A program made the position numbers and the translations under genes. Below are positions 1-7,181 of a stretch of 7,494 nt of DNA, piece after piece. Under the pieces are notes generated by a model. That model was not told where the DNA came from, did no database searches, and saw only the letters and a program-made list of their open reading frames with translations. Every line of letters starts with the position of its first letter. Positions within the stretch are counted from its first letter, which is position 1. The stretch is from positions 1 through 7,494 of the forward strand of contig PWZK01000278.1 in assembly GCA_003567495.1 (NCBI GenBank), read 5' to 3'. The DNA is from Candidatus Brocadiaceae bacterium (GTDB lineage: Bacteria > Planctomycetota > Brocadiia > SM23-32).

Positions 1-1
1 C

Positions 2-1639
2 GTGACGGTGCTCGATGCGCTTGACGACCCTGTGGAGGGTGCGACCGTCACGGTTGACGATGCCGGCGACGTCGCCCGGCTCGGCGGCATCGAGGCCGGC
101 GATACGGCCGTGACCGATGCCGAGGGCCGCGCACGCTTTTGGGCCACGTCCGGGGAAGCCGGCCTCTTCAGCGTCAGCTTCAGCGAGCCGGCGGCCGGAG
201 CGGATGCCGCGGAGGCGACATTCATCACCCTCATCCAGCACTTGATCGACGGGGCCGGGCCGGGCGGGACTGTCGAACTGGAGGCGGGTGTTTACTCGGC
301 GGAGCAGCCCGTCGTGATCGATAAGGACGGCCTGACGCTCCGTTCCGCAAGCGGGCGTGACGCCACATTTATCGATGCGGGTTCCGGTGAGACGGCGATC
401 ATCATCACCGCCGACGACGTGACTGTGGAAGGGTTCTGGATCGGCAATTTTGCGGATGCCGGCATCGTCATTCTGGGCGAGGGCACATCGGTGCTCGACA
501 ACACAATAGACGGCGCGGGCGAGGAGTTCGGGGCCGGAGCTCAGGGCGGGCCTGCGAGCGTCGGCGTGATGGTGGAAGGCGCCGCCGGCGCGCTTATAGG
601 CGGCAACAGCATCGAGGACTGCCATATCGGTATCGAGGTTCAAGGCGCATCGAAGGACACCCTGATAGCCGGCAATGTCATTCTCCGCAACGATACCGGG
701 ATACTTGGGTCACTGACGCCGGTGATACAGGAGGAATTTCCGGCCAATACCCGGGCTATCAACAACAGCATAGCCGGCAGCACCGACCGGGGAGCGGACT
801 GGCGTTCAGCGGGCGATGCGTCGGAGGAGAGGCTGAACGCCACTTATAACTGGTGGGGATCTGAAGACGGCCCCGGCGGCGAAGGCGGTGGGAGCGGCGA
901 TGATGTCTCGGAAAAAGTGGACTACGACCCGTGGAGCGGTGCCGATGCGGCGCCGCTGGGCGGCGGGGCCTATGTCGGGGGCGGCGGCTTAGCCGAGGAT
1001 GCGCGCCACGGGGTAGGCATCGTCTCAGACGGCGGGGAGGTCTTCGCCGGGCGTTCTGAAGGCAATCCCACCGGCGTGGTCTTCAATGGCGGAGGGGATG
1101 AGGTCTTTTTTCACCTGATTATTGCAGAGGATTCGGGCCTCTCGGAGGTTGAGTTCGAGATTGGCTACGTGGAGCCCTCGGAAAAGGCGCTCCATTGGTT
1201 TGACGGTGAGGAATGGGCGGAGTGCGAGCCTCGAGGAGAGGTTTTTGCCGATCCGGAGCGTTTTGACGGCTACGACGGTTATGTAAGGGTAACGATCAAC
1301 GCCGGCAGCGTTCCGTCCCTGAGTGATTTCAGCGGTGTGTTTTTTGCTCTGGAGAGTGCGCGCAAGGAAGACAGCGGCGGCTCCGGCAGCGCCCGCTGTT
1401 TTATCGCCACGGCAGCGTATGGCACCCCGATGGCGGAGGAGGTGGAGGCGCTGCGAAGGCTTCGCGACCGGGTGCTGCTTCGCAGCGACGCCGGCACGGC
1501 GGCGGTGGAGGTCTATTACATATTCAGTCCGCAGATTGCGGAGACGATCGGCCGCAGCAGCGTGGCGCGGGCGGCGGTGCGCCGCGCTCTTGAGCCGCTG
1601 GTCGGAATCAGCCGCGTTATGACCGGAGAGAAGGAGTGA
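2..1639 (+). CDS. Beta-helix surface protein with CFI-box C-terminus (5' end missing)
   Basis: Partial gene. The frame is open from the window edge, and the GTG at base 2 falls in the middle of an Ig-like domain, so it is very probably not the start. In order I see: a Big_1-like Ig domain (about 1-70; pattern V-T-V-x-D-A, then P-V-E-G-A-T-V-T and T-D-A-E-G-R-A-R-F); a right-handed parallel beta-helix of the pectate-lyase-like type (about 75-311), closing with the usual NWWG (N283-G286) and DPW (D309-W311); a Gly-rich linker; a beta-rich module (about 335-452) resembling 'choice-of-anchor U' domains; and a CFI-box (C466-F-I-A-T-A-A-Y-G474) with its helical tail to 545, including the typical Y-Y-x-F-S-P segment. 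Such proteins are expected to be exported, and the Cys-containing CFI-box is thought to be a sorting or processing signal. No catalytic site is evident, so binding or adhesion is as likely as polysaccharide cleavage. The stop lies 9 bases before the next small gene, suggesting co-transcription. Confidence 0.85.
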   Translation: MTVLDALDDPVEGATVTVDDAGDVARLGGIEAGDTAVTDAEGRARFWATSGEAGLFSVSFSEPAAGADAAEATFITLIQHLIDGAGPGGTVELEAGVYSAEQPVVIDKDGLTLRSASGRDATFIDAGSGETAIIITADDVTVEGFWIGNFADAGIVILGEGTSVLDNTIDGAGEEFGAGAQGGPASVGVMVEGAAGALIGGNSIEDCHIGIEVQGASKDTLIAGNVILRNDTGILGSLTPVIQEEFPANTRAINNSIAGSTDRGADWRSAGDASEERLNATYNWWGSEDGPGGEGGGSGDDVSEKVDYDPWSGADAAPLGGGAYVGGGGLAEDARHGVGIVSDGGEVFAGRSEGNPTGVVFNGGGDEVFFHLIIAEDSGLSEVEFEIGYVEPSEKALHWFDGEEWAECEPRGEVFADPERFDGYDGYVRVTINAGSVPSLSDFSGVFFALESARKEDSGGSGSARCFIATAAYGTPMAEEVEALRRLRDRVLLRSDAGTAAVEVYYIFSPQIAETIGRSSVARAAVRRALEPLVGISRVMTGEKE

Positions 1640-1647
1640 GGAAGGAG
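1638..1647 (+). promoter_or_regulatory. Purine-rich ribosome binding site for the small leader-peptide gene
   Basis: GAGGAAGGAG runs from inside the stop codon of the upstream gene to one base before ATG 1649. The GAGG part (1638-1641) sits 7 bases from the ATG, which is good spacing. A further AAGGAG lies at 1631-1636. The strong site supports translation of the 61-codon ORF and coupling to the gene before it. Confidence 0.6.
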
Positions 1648-1648
1648 A

Positions 1649-1834
1649 ATGAAGCAGACAACAAACGAAACAAGGGGTAAAGAGATCACGGAAAGCGACA
1701 TCAGCCGCCGGGACGCCCTGAAGACGACGGGAAAATACGCGGCGTTGACGTCGGTGACATTGATGCTGGTGCTTACGCCGAAAGCGCATGCGGATGTGTC
1801 GCCCGACGAGCCCGCTCCCCCCCCGGAATGGTGA
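1649..1834 (+). CDS. Small Tat-leader-like peptide with proline-rich tail; candidate precursor peptide
   Basis: 61 residues. A polar N-terminus (1-18) leads into S-R-R-D-A-L-K (residues about 19-25), close to the twin-arginine consensus S-R-R-x-F-L-K but with Ala for Phe. A hydrophobic stretch follows (A-A-L-T-S-V-T-L-M-L-V-L), then P-K-A-H-A, a good signal-peptidase AxA site. Cleavage would release only DVSPDEPAPPPEW, 13 residues. A Tat substrate that small makes no sense as an enzyme, so a peptide precursor or signalling peptide is the best reading. The gene has a strong ribosome site, sits 9 bases after the CFI-box gene and 27 bases before a PqqD/kinase/nucleotidyltransferase gene. PqqD-like domains commonly bind leader peptides of ribosomally made modified peptides, which supports the precursor idea by inference. 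No Cys, Ser-rich or Lys acceptor pattern is obvious in the tail; Asp, Ser, Glu and the terminal Trp are the possible modification sites. A run of eight C (1817-1824) lies in the tail codons, so the true C-terminus depends on that run being correct. Confidence 0.7.
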   Translation: MKQTTNETRGKEITESDISRRDALKTTGKYAALTSVTLMLVLTPKAHADVSPDEPAPPPEW

Positions 1835-1861
1835 CTTCCCTGATTACGGCTTCGGTGAATA

Positions 1862-3595
1862 ATGTATATGGAAGCAGCAGAAGAACATGTGTACCGGGTA
1901 ATAGGTCGCAAAACGGCAGCCTGGTTTCCTGAAGCCAACAAATACGTGCTTGCCGATCCCCGGGTCATTGAAGCCGCCCGTGCCATCTCCGCCGGCGAAG
2001 AAAGCAAGGACGTGATCGCCTGCTGCATTGAGAGACTCGGTTTCTCCCGGAGCGATCCCGCCCGCCTGTGCGATGCCGCACGGGAGTTGATACCGGAACC
2101 ACCCGACGAACGACCCGGGCCGGGTCATGAGACGGTCGACACGTTTATCAGCGAACGTAGCGACAGCCCCCCTTTTTCTGAAAAAAATTACAGCATCTCT
2201 TCCAGGGTTTTAAAGGTCATTTACACCTCTGCTCAGGCTGAATTCGCTATTCATCCGCGATTCGCCCATCTTGAAACCGGCCCGGCGCATCGCCCGCACC
2301 ATTACCTCGAAATACATCACCACCGGGGCCGTTACGCGCTACGTGTCGACGGGCGCCCTGCGGGCATGTGGCCGGAAGAACAGGAACACGTCTTCACTGG
2401 CCGGTTCTGCATGAAACTGCTGGAAATGGCGTACGGGAAAAGAGAGCGCGAATGGATGGCCGTGCTCCATGCGGCGGGCATCTCCGACGGGAAACGCGCT
2501 CTGGTGTTTGCCGGCGACAGCGGTACCGGAAAGAGCACCCTCGCAGCCATTATGCTGGCACACGGATTCGACGTTCTGGCGGACGATTTTCTGCCGCTTG
2601 AAGGTAAGGCCGGGCTGCTCTGTCGCTTTCCCGGCGCCGTATCGATCAAGAAGGAAGCGCTGGGATTGCTTTCGCCCCGGTTCCCTGAACTGCAAAGTCA
2701 TCTGGAAGGCCTTCTGCTGCTGAATCGGAGGCGCAACCGCGCCATACTGCAGCAAATGAATGAAATCAGTGTCCTGCTGCACGGGCAGGGTATCAGGCCT
2801 GTTTTTCTCAAAGGTGGCGCCCACCTGGCCGACGGACTCTATGCCGATCACGGCGAACGTGTGATGGGCGATATAGATTTTCTGGTTGAAAAGGAAAACT
2901 ATCTCAGGGCGGCCGGTGTGCTGATGGATTCGGGGTACGAAAACCCCGTTGAGGTGTATTGGGAAGTCTCCCGATCGAAGCATTTTTACCCGCTCTGTCG
3001 CAGCGACCGGCCTGCCTCCGTGGACGTGCATCAGACACCGGTGGGGTTGAAGTCCGCCAGATATTTCAGCACCGATATGGTGTTCAGCCGGATGAGGCAG
3101 GTTGACGGAAGGATAAACTGCTATGTTCCATGCGACGAGCACATGATTCTGCACAATTTTATTCACAGCCAGATAACGAATGGAGGCTGGCTGTTCAAAA
3201 AGACTTCCCTGAAGGACATATACGATCTGTATCTGCTCGCGCAGAGGGTCAAACCGGAGACGGTGCTTCCTCAGATCAGGGAGACGGAAAGAGCCAGGGG
3301 ATATTTTATCTTCTCCGGACGCGTTCTGGGTCGGGAGCATGAGTTCTGCAGCGCGGGGGGCAGGAAAGCCGAACGACATTGCCGCCTTAGCGGCCTCGCA
3401 CTGAAGCATCCGGAGATAAGCAAAGCTTACAGAAAACTCTTTCTCCTCACCGCCTTAATTTTCAAGACCTATCTTGGTAGCATCCTCAAAGCGGTCTACC
3501 GCAGTGAAACGAGGAAATATCTGAAAAGCCGGCTGACGACCCCGGGATGGTATAAATCGCATCTGGCCGGGCTGAAGGAAAAATTCTTCGGCTGA
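1862..3595 (+). CDS. Fused PqqD-like / HPr-kinase-like / nucleotidyltransferase protein
   Basis: 577 residues with three regions. Residues 1 to about 82 look like a PqqD-like domain (recognition of a leader peptide). After a linker, about 110-277 is an HPr-kinase-like ATPase: P-loop G218-D-S-G-T-G-K-S-T226 and a second acidic motif L-A-D-D-F (D241, D242), as in HPrK-like proteins of peptide-modification clusters. From about 278 it becomes a family-5-type nucleotidyltransferase (NTP_transf_5): L-K-G-G (G318, G319), D337-I-D339 as metal ligands, a possible third Asp in D388-V-H390, then a helical C-terminus. A His-rich patch (H143 to about H156) precedes the P-loop. These families are normally separate proteins. 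Here the kinase stops soon after its nucleotide site and lacks the usual C-terminal part, while the transferase lacks its N-terminal helices, so the 277/278 junction may be a deletion fusion. The start is either ATG 1862 or ATG 1868: the weak GGTGA at 1854-1858 is 3 bases from the first and 9 from the second, favouring 1868. The likely role is modification of the peptide encoded just upstream (inference). Expected to be cytoplasmic. Confidence 0.8.
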   Translation: MYMEAAEEHVYRVIGRKTAAWFPEANKYVLADPRVIEAARAISAGEESKDVIACCIERLGFSRSDPARLCDAARELIPEPPDERPGPGHETVDTFISERSDSPPFSEKNYSISSRVLKVIYTSAQAEFAIHPRFAHLETGPAHRPHHYLEIHHHRGRYALRVDGRPAGMWPEEQEHVFTGRFCMKLLEMAYGKREREWMAVLHAAGISDGKRALVFAGDSGTGKSTLAAIMLAHGFDVLADDFLPLEGKAGLLCRFPGAVSIKKEALGLLSPRFPELQSHLEGLLLLNRRRNRAILQQMNEISVLLHGQGIRPVFLKGGAHLADGLYADHGERVMGDIDFLVEKENYLRAAGVLMDSGYENPVEVYWEVSRSKHFYPLCRSDRPASVDVHQTPVGLKSARYFSTDMVFSRMRQVDGRINCYVPCDEHMILHNFIHSQITNGGWLFKKTSLKDIYDLYLLAQRVKPETVLPQIRETERARGYFIFSGRVLGREHEFCSAGGRKAERHCRLSGLALKHPEISKAYRKLFLLTALIFKTYLGSILKAVYRSETRKYLKSRLTTPGWYKSHLAGLKEKFFG

Positions 3596-3607
3596 ATACT
3601 TAACCGC

Positions 3608-3637
3608 TTGAAAACTGCTGTCGGTTTTCGGTAGTAT
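3608..3637 (+). promoter_or_regulatory. Possible sigma70-type promoter before the restriction-modification gene
   Basis: The 75-base gap 3596-3670 is AT-richer than its surroundings. TTGAAA (3608-3613, 5 of 6 to consensus) and TAGTAT (3632-3637, 4 of 6) are 18 bases apart; an alternative -10, TATAAC, is at 3637-3642 but with a 23-base spacer. A small inverted repeat GAAAAC (3610-3615) / GTTTTC (3624-3629) overlaps the -35 and spacer and could be an operator or chance. No T-rich run follows it, so it is not a convincing terminator for the gene upstream. Confidence 0.3.
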
Positions 3638-3670
3638 ATAACGGTCTACTGTCCCCGGAATAAAAATTAC

Positions 3671-6600
3671 ATGGCCATGCAAGAGCAAAAAAGTAAAAAA
3701 GCGCTTATAAAACAATACCTCACGACCTTGCGGGATAAGAAACGGACCGGGAAGGCGGGAGAACACGCTTACCGGGCCGCCATGGAAACGCTTATCTCCG
3801 GTCTGGACGACTCCCTGGAAACAGTCAACGATCCCACACGCTCGGAGTTCGGCGCGCCCGACTTCGTTTTCCTGCGCCGGCAGCTCATCATCGGCTACGC
3901 CGAAACCAAAGACCTCGGCGTTGATCTGGATAAGATGGAGAAAAGTGAACAGATCGAGCGCTATTTCGGCTATTCCAACCTCCTGCTTACAAATTACACG
4001 GAATTCCGGTTCTTCAAAAACGGAGAACGCAGCCGGGAACCGATCAAAATAGCGACTCTGAATGCGGACCGGCTGGAGGCTGCAAAAGGCGGTTTTGATG
4101 CACTTGCCGATGCTCTCGCCGAATTCATCACCGACCATACCGAACCTGTTACCAGCGGCGAGAAGCTCGCCCGGATAATGGGCGGCAAGGCGCGCAGGAT
4201 CCGCGATAACGTCTGCAAATTCCTGCAAAGCGAAACAGAGAGCGACCGGAACGCAGAAATCAGCGCCGTGTACAAAACGATCCAAAAGCTGCTGATCGCC
4301 GACCTCACACCCGAAACATTTGCCGACATGTACGCCCAGACGCTGGTTTACGGGCTTTTCGTTGCGCGGTTCCACGACGAAAAACCTGACACCTTCTCGC
4401 GCCAGGAAGCGCGCGACCTGGTGCCGGCCTCGAACCCCTTCCTCCGCCATTTTTTCGACCACATCACCGGCCCAAATTTCGACCGGCGCCTGGACTTCAT
4501 CGTGCAGGAACTCTGCGAGGTCTTCCGCAACTCGGACGTCAAAGCGCTGATGGAGCAGTATTACGGCAGAAAGACGGGCGGTTCGGGCGAGAAGGGGCCC
4601 GATCCGGTTATCCATTTCTACGAGGATTTTCTGAGAGAATACGACCCCGAGCTGCGCACGAAAATGGGAGCCTACTATACCCCGCTGCCGGTCGTGCGCT
4701 TTATCGTGGGCGCGATCGACGAGATACTCCGCACCCGCTTCGGGCTGCCACAGGGACTGGCGGATGCGTCCAGGCTGGATAGCGGGGTGCACAGGGTGCA
4801 GGTGCTGGACCCGGCCGTGGGCACCGGCACGTTTATGAGCGCGGCCATCGGCAAGATTTACGAGCACATTTTAAAGCAGGGACAGCAGGGACGCTGGCCG
4901 AAATACGTGCATAACGACCTGCTTCCGCGCATCCACGGTTTCGAGGTGATGATGGCCCCTTACACCATCGCGCACCTTAAGCTTAGCCTGGCGTTTCGCC
5001 GCACCGGCTTCCGGTACTTCAACCGCCGCCTCGGCATATACCTGACCAACTCGCTCGAGCCGAGTGCGGCGCATCTCGATCTTTTTGAAGGTTTCGGGCT
5101 GGCGCGCAGCATCTCCGAAGAATCGAAAGAGGCCGCAAGGATAAAGAACGAGCAGCCGATTATGGTCGTTACCGGCAATCCGCCCTACAGCGTGAGCTCA
5201 CAGAACAAAGGAAAGTGGATACGCCACCTGATCGGCGATTATAAAAAGGACCTGAATGAGAAAAAGCTCAATCTCGACGACGATTACATCAAATTCATCC
5301 GCCTGGCCGAGCATTTCATCGAGCAGACCGGCTACGGCATCGTGGCGATGATCACCAACAACTCGTTCCTCGACGGCATAACGCACCGGCGGATGAGAGA
5401 GCACCTGCTGAAGACGTTCGACGCCGTTTACGTGCTGGACCTGCACGGCAACGTGAAAAGGAAAGAAAAGGCGCCCGACGGCGGCAAGGACGAAAACGTC
5501 TTCGACATCCAGCAGGGCGTGGGCATCTCGATACTTGTCCGGGAGAACAAAGAAAAATCAGGATTGGGAACCGTATATCACGCCGACCTCTACGGCGGGC
5601 GGCAGGGCAAATACGAGGCGCTGGAACAGACGCCTTTCGGTGAGGTGGACTGGCGGGAACTTGAATACGCGGAGCCTTATTACTTCTTCGTGCCGAAGGA
5701 TTTTCGGGCGCAGGCGGAATATGAGGAAGGGTTTAAGGTTAGCGAACTTTTTCCGGTATCCAATTCCGGTGTGCAGACGGACAGGGACAATCTATTTATA
5801 GATTTTGATAAAGACACGCTTGCACGCCGAATGAAAATTTTATTGTCCAATGATTATGACGAAGAGTTCAAAATAAAATATCGCGTGCAAGATTCCAGCA
5901 GCTATAAGCTGACGGAAAAGGTGAAGGGGAAAATTTTTGATGAAAAACATCTTGAGCCGATTCAATATCGACCTTTTGAATATGAGATAATTTATTATAA
6001 CACAAAGATAACAAGTCGCCCTGCACATGTTGTATTTAAGCATATCATGGGAAAGAAAAATATTGCTTTGCTAGTCACATCAAAAAATAGGCAAGTTAGT
6101 AATGGTTACTTTTTTGTAACATCTACCATCTCTGATAGACATTTTTTAGATACCGCCGGTGATTCCATGCAAGTTTTACCCCTTTACCTCTACGACGAAG
6201 ACGGCACCCGCAGTCCCAACCTCAAGCCCGAAATCGTTGACCGGATCGAGGGCATTGTTGGCGAGACCGAGCCGGAGGACATTTTCGATTACATCTACGC
6301 CGTGCTCCATTCGCCGTCCTACCGCGAGAAATACAGCGAGTTTCTGAAAATCGACTTCCCGCGCGTGCCGTATCCGGAGGACAGGGGAAGTTTTGAGAAA
6401 CTGGCCGGCTTCGGACGGGAATTGCGCGGGCTCCATCTGCTGGAATCGCCGGTGGTGAACGAATTCATCACCACCTATCCGGTGGCCGGGAGCGATGCCG
6501 TTGAGAGCGGCTGTCCGAAATACGAGTGTGATGATTCGACGGATGCCGGACGCGGCAGGGTCCACATCAATAAAGAGCAGTATTTCGGCGGGGTGCCGGA

Positions 6601-6766
6601 GACGGTTTGGGAATTTTACGTGGGCGGTTACCGGCCGGCGCAGAAATGGCTCCAAAGTCGCCGCGGCCGTACCCTGAGCTACGACGACATAACACATTAC
6701 CAGAAAATAATCGTTGCATTGACCGAAACGAATCGGCTGATGGAAGAGATCGACGAAGTGCTTTGA
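3671..6766 (+). CDS. Single-chain restriction-modification enzyme (type IIG / ISP-like, no helicase)
   Basis: 1031 residues combining cutting, methylation and target recognition. The N-terminus carries a PD-(D/E)xK nuclease: P63-D64, then I-G-Y-A-E78-T-K80. A helical connector leads to K331-x-G-A-Y-Y-T-P338, typical of N6-adenine methylases of this class. The SAM-binding motif I is V-L-D380-P-A-V-G-T-G-T-F388 and the catalytic motif IV is N503-P-P-Y506. From about 690 the sequence (S-N-S-G-V-Q-T-D-R-D, later Q-Y-R-P-F-E-Y) resembles the C-terminal specificity domain of type ISP enzymes such as LlaBIII. True ISP enzymes also have a translocase between nuclease and methylase; here there is no room for one and no Walker motifs are visible, so the layout is that of a type IIG enzyme. 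It would methylate adenine at its site and cut unmethylated foreign DNA. ATG 3671 follows GGAA (3657-3660) by 10 bases; ATG 3677 is an alternative. DNA for residues about 700-837 is strikingly AT-rich (see findings). An AlbA_2-type gene follows within 2-8 bases. Confidence 0.88.
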   Translation: MAMQEQKSKKALIKQYLTTLRDKKRTGKAGEHAYRAAMETLISGLDDSLETVNDPTRSEFGAPDFVFLRRQLIIGYAETKDLGVDLDKMEKSEQIERYFGYSNLLLTNYTEFRFFKNGERSREPIKIATLNADRLEAAKGGFDALADALAEFITDHTEPVTSGEKLARIMGGKARRIRDNVCKFLQSETESDRNAEISAVYKTIQKLLIADLTPETFADMYAQTLVYGLFVARFHDEKPDTFSRQEARDLVPASNPFLRHFFDHITGPNFDRRLDFIVQELCEVFRNSDVKALMEQYYGRKTGGSGEKGPDPVIHFYEDFLREYDPELRTKMGAYYTPLPVVRFIVGAIDEILRTRFGLPQGLADASRLDSGVHRVQVLDPAVGTGTFMSAAIGKIYEHILKQGQQGRWPKYVHNDLLPRIHGFEVMMAPYTIAHLKLSLAFRRTGFRYFNRRLGIYLTNSLEPSAAHLDLFEGFGLARSISEESKEAARIKNEQPIMVVTGNPPYSVSSQNKGKWIRHLIGDYKKDLNEKKLNLDDDYIKFIRLAEHFIEQTGYGIVAMITNNSFLDGITHRRMREHLLKTFDAVYVLDLHGNVKRKEKAPDGGKDENVFDIQQGVGISILVRENKEKSGLGTVYHADLYGGRQGKYEALEQTPFGEVDWRELEYAEPYYFFVPKDFRAQAEYEEGFKVSELFPVSNSGVQTDRDNLFIDFDKDTLARRMKILLSNDYDEEFKIKYRVQDSSSYKLTEKVKGKIFDEKHLEPIQYRPFEYEIIYYNTKITSRPAHVVFKHIMGKKNIALLVTSKNRQVSNGYFFVTSTISDRHFLDTAGDSMQVLPLYLYDEDGTRSPNLKPEIVDRIEGIVGETEPEDIFDYIYAVLHSPSYREKYSEFLKIDFPRVPYPEDRGSFEKLAGFGRELRGLHLLESPVVNEFITTYPVAGSDAVESGCPKYECDDSTDAGRGRVHINKEQYFGGVPETVWEFYVGGYRPAQKWLQSRRGRTLSYDDITHYQKIIVALTETNRLMEEIDEVL
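5770..6180 (+). other. AT-rich target-recognition segment of the restriction-modification gene
   Basis: Counting bases 5821-6180 gives 125 G+C in 360 (about 35%), with stretches near 27-30% (5941-6000, 6061-6120). Sampled lines on either side give 53% (5641-5700) and 57% (6241-6300). The reading frame stays open throughout. The block maps to about residues 700-837, the proposed DNA specificity region, which fits horizontal replacement of the target-recognition module. Confidence 0.7.
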
Positions 6767-7060
6767 GGATGTTTATGGGACAACATAGTAACATGACAGA
6801 TCTGATAAACTCACTTCGCCGCCTACCAAACGAAATTGAGTGGGTCGAGTTTAAGCGAAGCAATTATGAGCCACAGCAGATCGGCGAGTACTTGTCGGCT
6901 CTGGCAAATTCCGCCTGTCTTGCAGCACGCCCATACGGTTATCTTTGTTTTGGCATTGATGACGACTCCCATGATGTCGTTGGTACCACTTTTGACCCAT
7001 ATGCGGAAAAAGGAAAAGGAAATCAAGACTTGTTGATTTGGTTAAATGTGGGATTAGCAC

Positions 7061-7077
7061 CTAGCCCGCATATTTCA
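7061..7077 (+). repeat. Left arm of a perfect 17-bp inverted repeat
   Basis: CTAGCCCGCATATTTCA; its exact reverse complement is at 7345-7361. It ends on a codon boundary of the AlbA_2 frame and encodes P-S-P-H-I-S, the last native-looking residues. The match does not extend on either side. Confidence 0.9.
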
Positions 7078-7092
7078 CGCGTTTCCAGCGGT

Positions 7093-7101
7093 GCAGATGC
7101 G
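7093..7101 (+). repeat. Direct repeat GCAGATGCG, copy 1
   Basis: Identical to 7182-7190. Each copy precedes a GCCTGCCTG-containing hairpin (by 14 bases here, by 2 bases for copy 2), so the element looks like two diverged units of the same repeat. Confidence 0.6.
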
Positions 7102-7114
7102 AAGAAATCGAGCG

Positions 7115-7150
7115 CAGCCTGCCTGTGCGTGTCCGCACGCAGACAGGCTG
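7115..7150. repeat. Hairpin 1 of the inserted element
   Basis: Left arm 7115-7131 (CAGCCTGCCTGTGCGTG) pairs with right arm 7136-7150 (CACGCAGACAGGCTG) around the loop TCCG, with one mismatch and a two-base bulge. It is a strong GC-rich stem-loop. No T run follows, so it is not a standard terminator. Confidence 0.75.
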
Positions 7151-7181
7151 TATTCGTATACTGCAAGTGAAGACTTCTGAA

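Larger units (their letters stand above)
6775..7170 (+). pseudogene. AlbA_2/Schlafen-type protein, 5' fragment, interrupted
   Basis: The native part is residues 1 to about 101 (6775-7077). It shows the AlbA_2 signature: E20-I-E-W-V-E25-F-K27, a helix with A-L-A-N, then Y-L-C-F-G60-I-D-D63 and D-V-V-G70, then W-L with A-P-S-P-H-I. AlbA_2 domains occur in nucleic-acid-binding or Schlafen-like nuclease proteins and in predicted regulators, often near defence genes. After I-S (codon ending at 7077) the family pattern stops; about 30 foreign residues are read through an inserted repeat to TGA 7168-7170. The family pattern resumes at 7366 in the same phase. ATG 6775 is chosen because GAGG (6765-6768) sits 6 bases before it; ATG 6769 and 6793 are alternatives. 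The start is so close to the end of the restriction gene that the two are probably co-transcribed. A truncated protein may still be made, but half of the domain is missing. Confidence 0.75.

Noticed and set aside
1025..1789. Open frame of 254 codons on the - strand
   Set aside because: Rich in Arg and His, antisense to the CFI-box region and the leader-peptide gene; no family resemblance.
2165..2190. Homopolymer runs (C6, T5, A7) between the PqqD-like and kinase parts as a frameshift site
   Set aside because: The frame is open and domain-consistent on both sides in the given sequence, so no shift is needed; the T-C / G-A palindrome there is short.
2339..3409. Open frame of 356 codons on the - strand
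   Set aside because: Antisense to the P-loop and DxD motifs of the fused protein; low-complexity-like composition and no domain signal.
3610..3629. Rho-independent terminator after the fused gene
   Set aside because: The stem GAAAAC/GTTTTC is short and AT-rich, with an 8-base loop and no following T run.
3455..4867. Long open frame of 470 codons on the - strand
   Set aside because: It lies antisense to the end of the kinase/transferase gene and the first third of the restriction gene, shows no recognisable domain, and is a by-product of codon bias. The + strand frames carry clear motifs.
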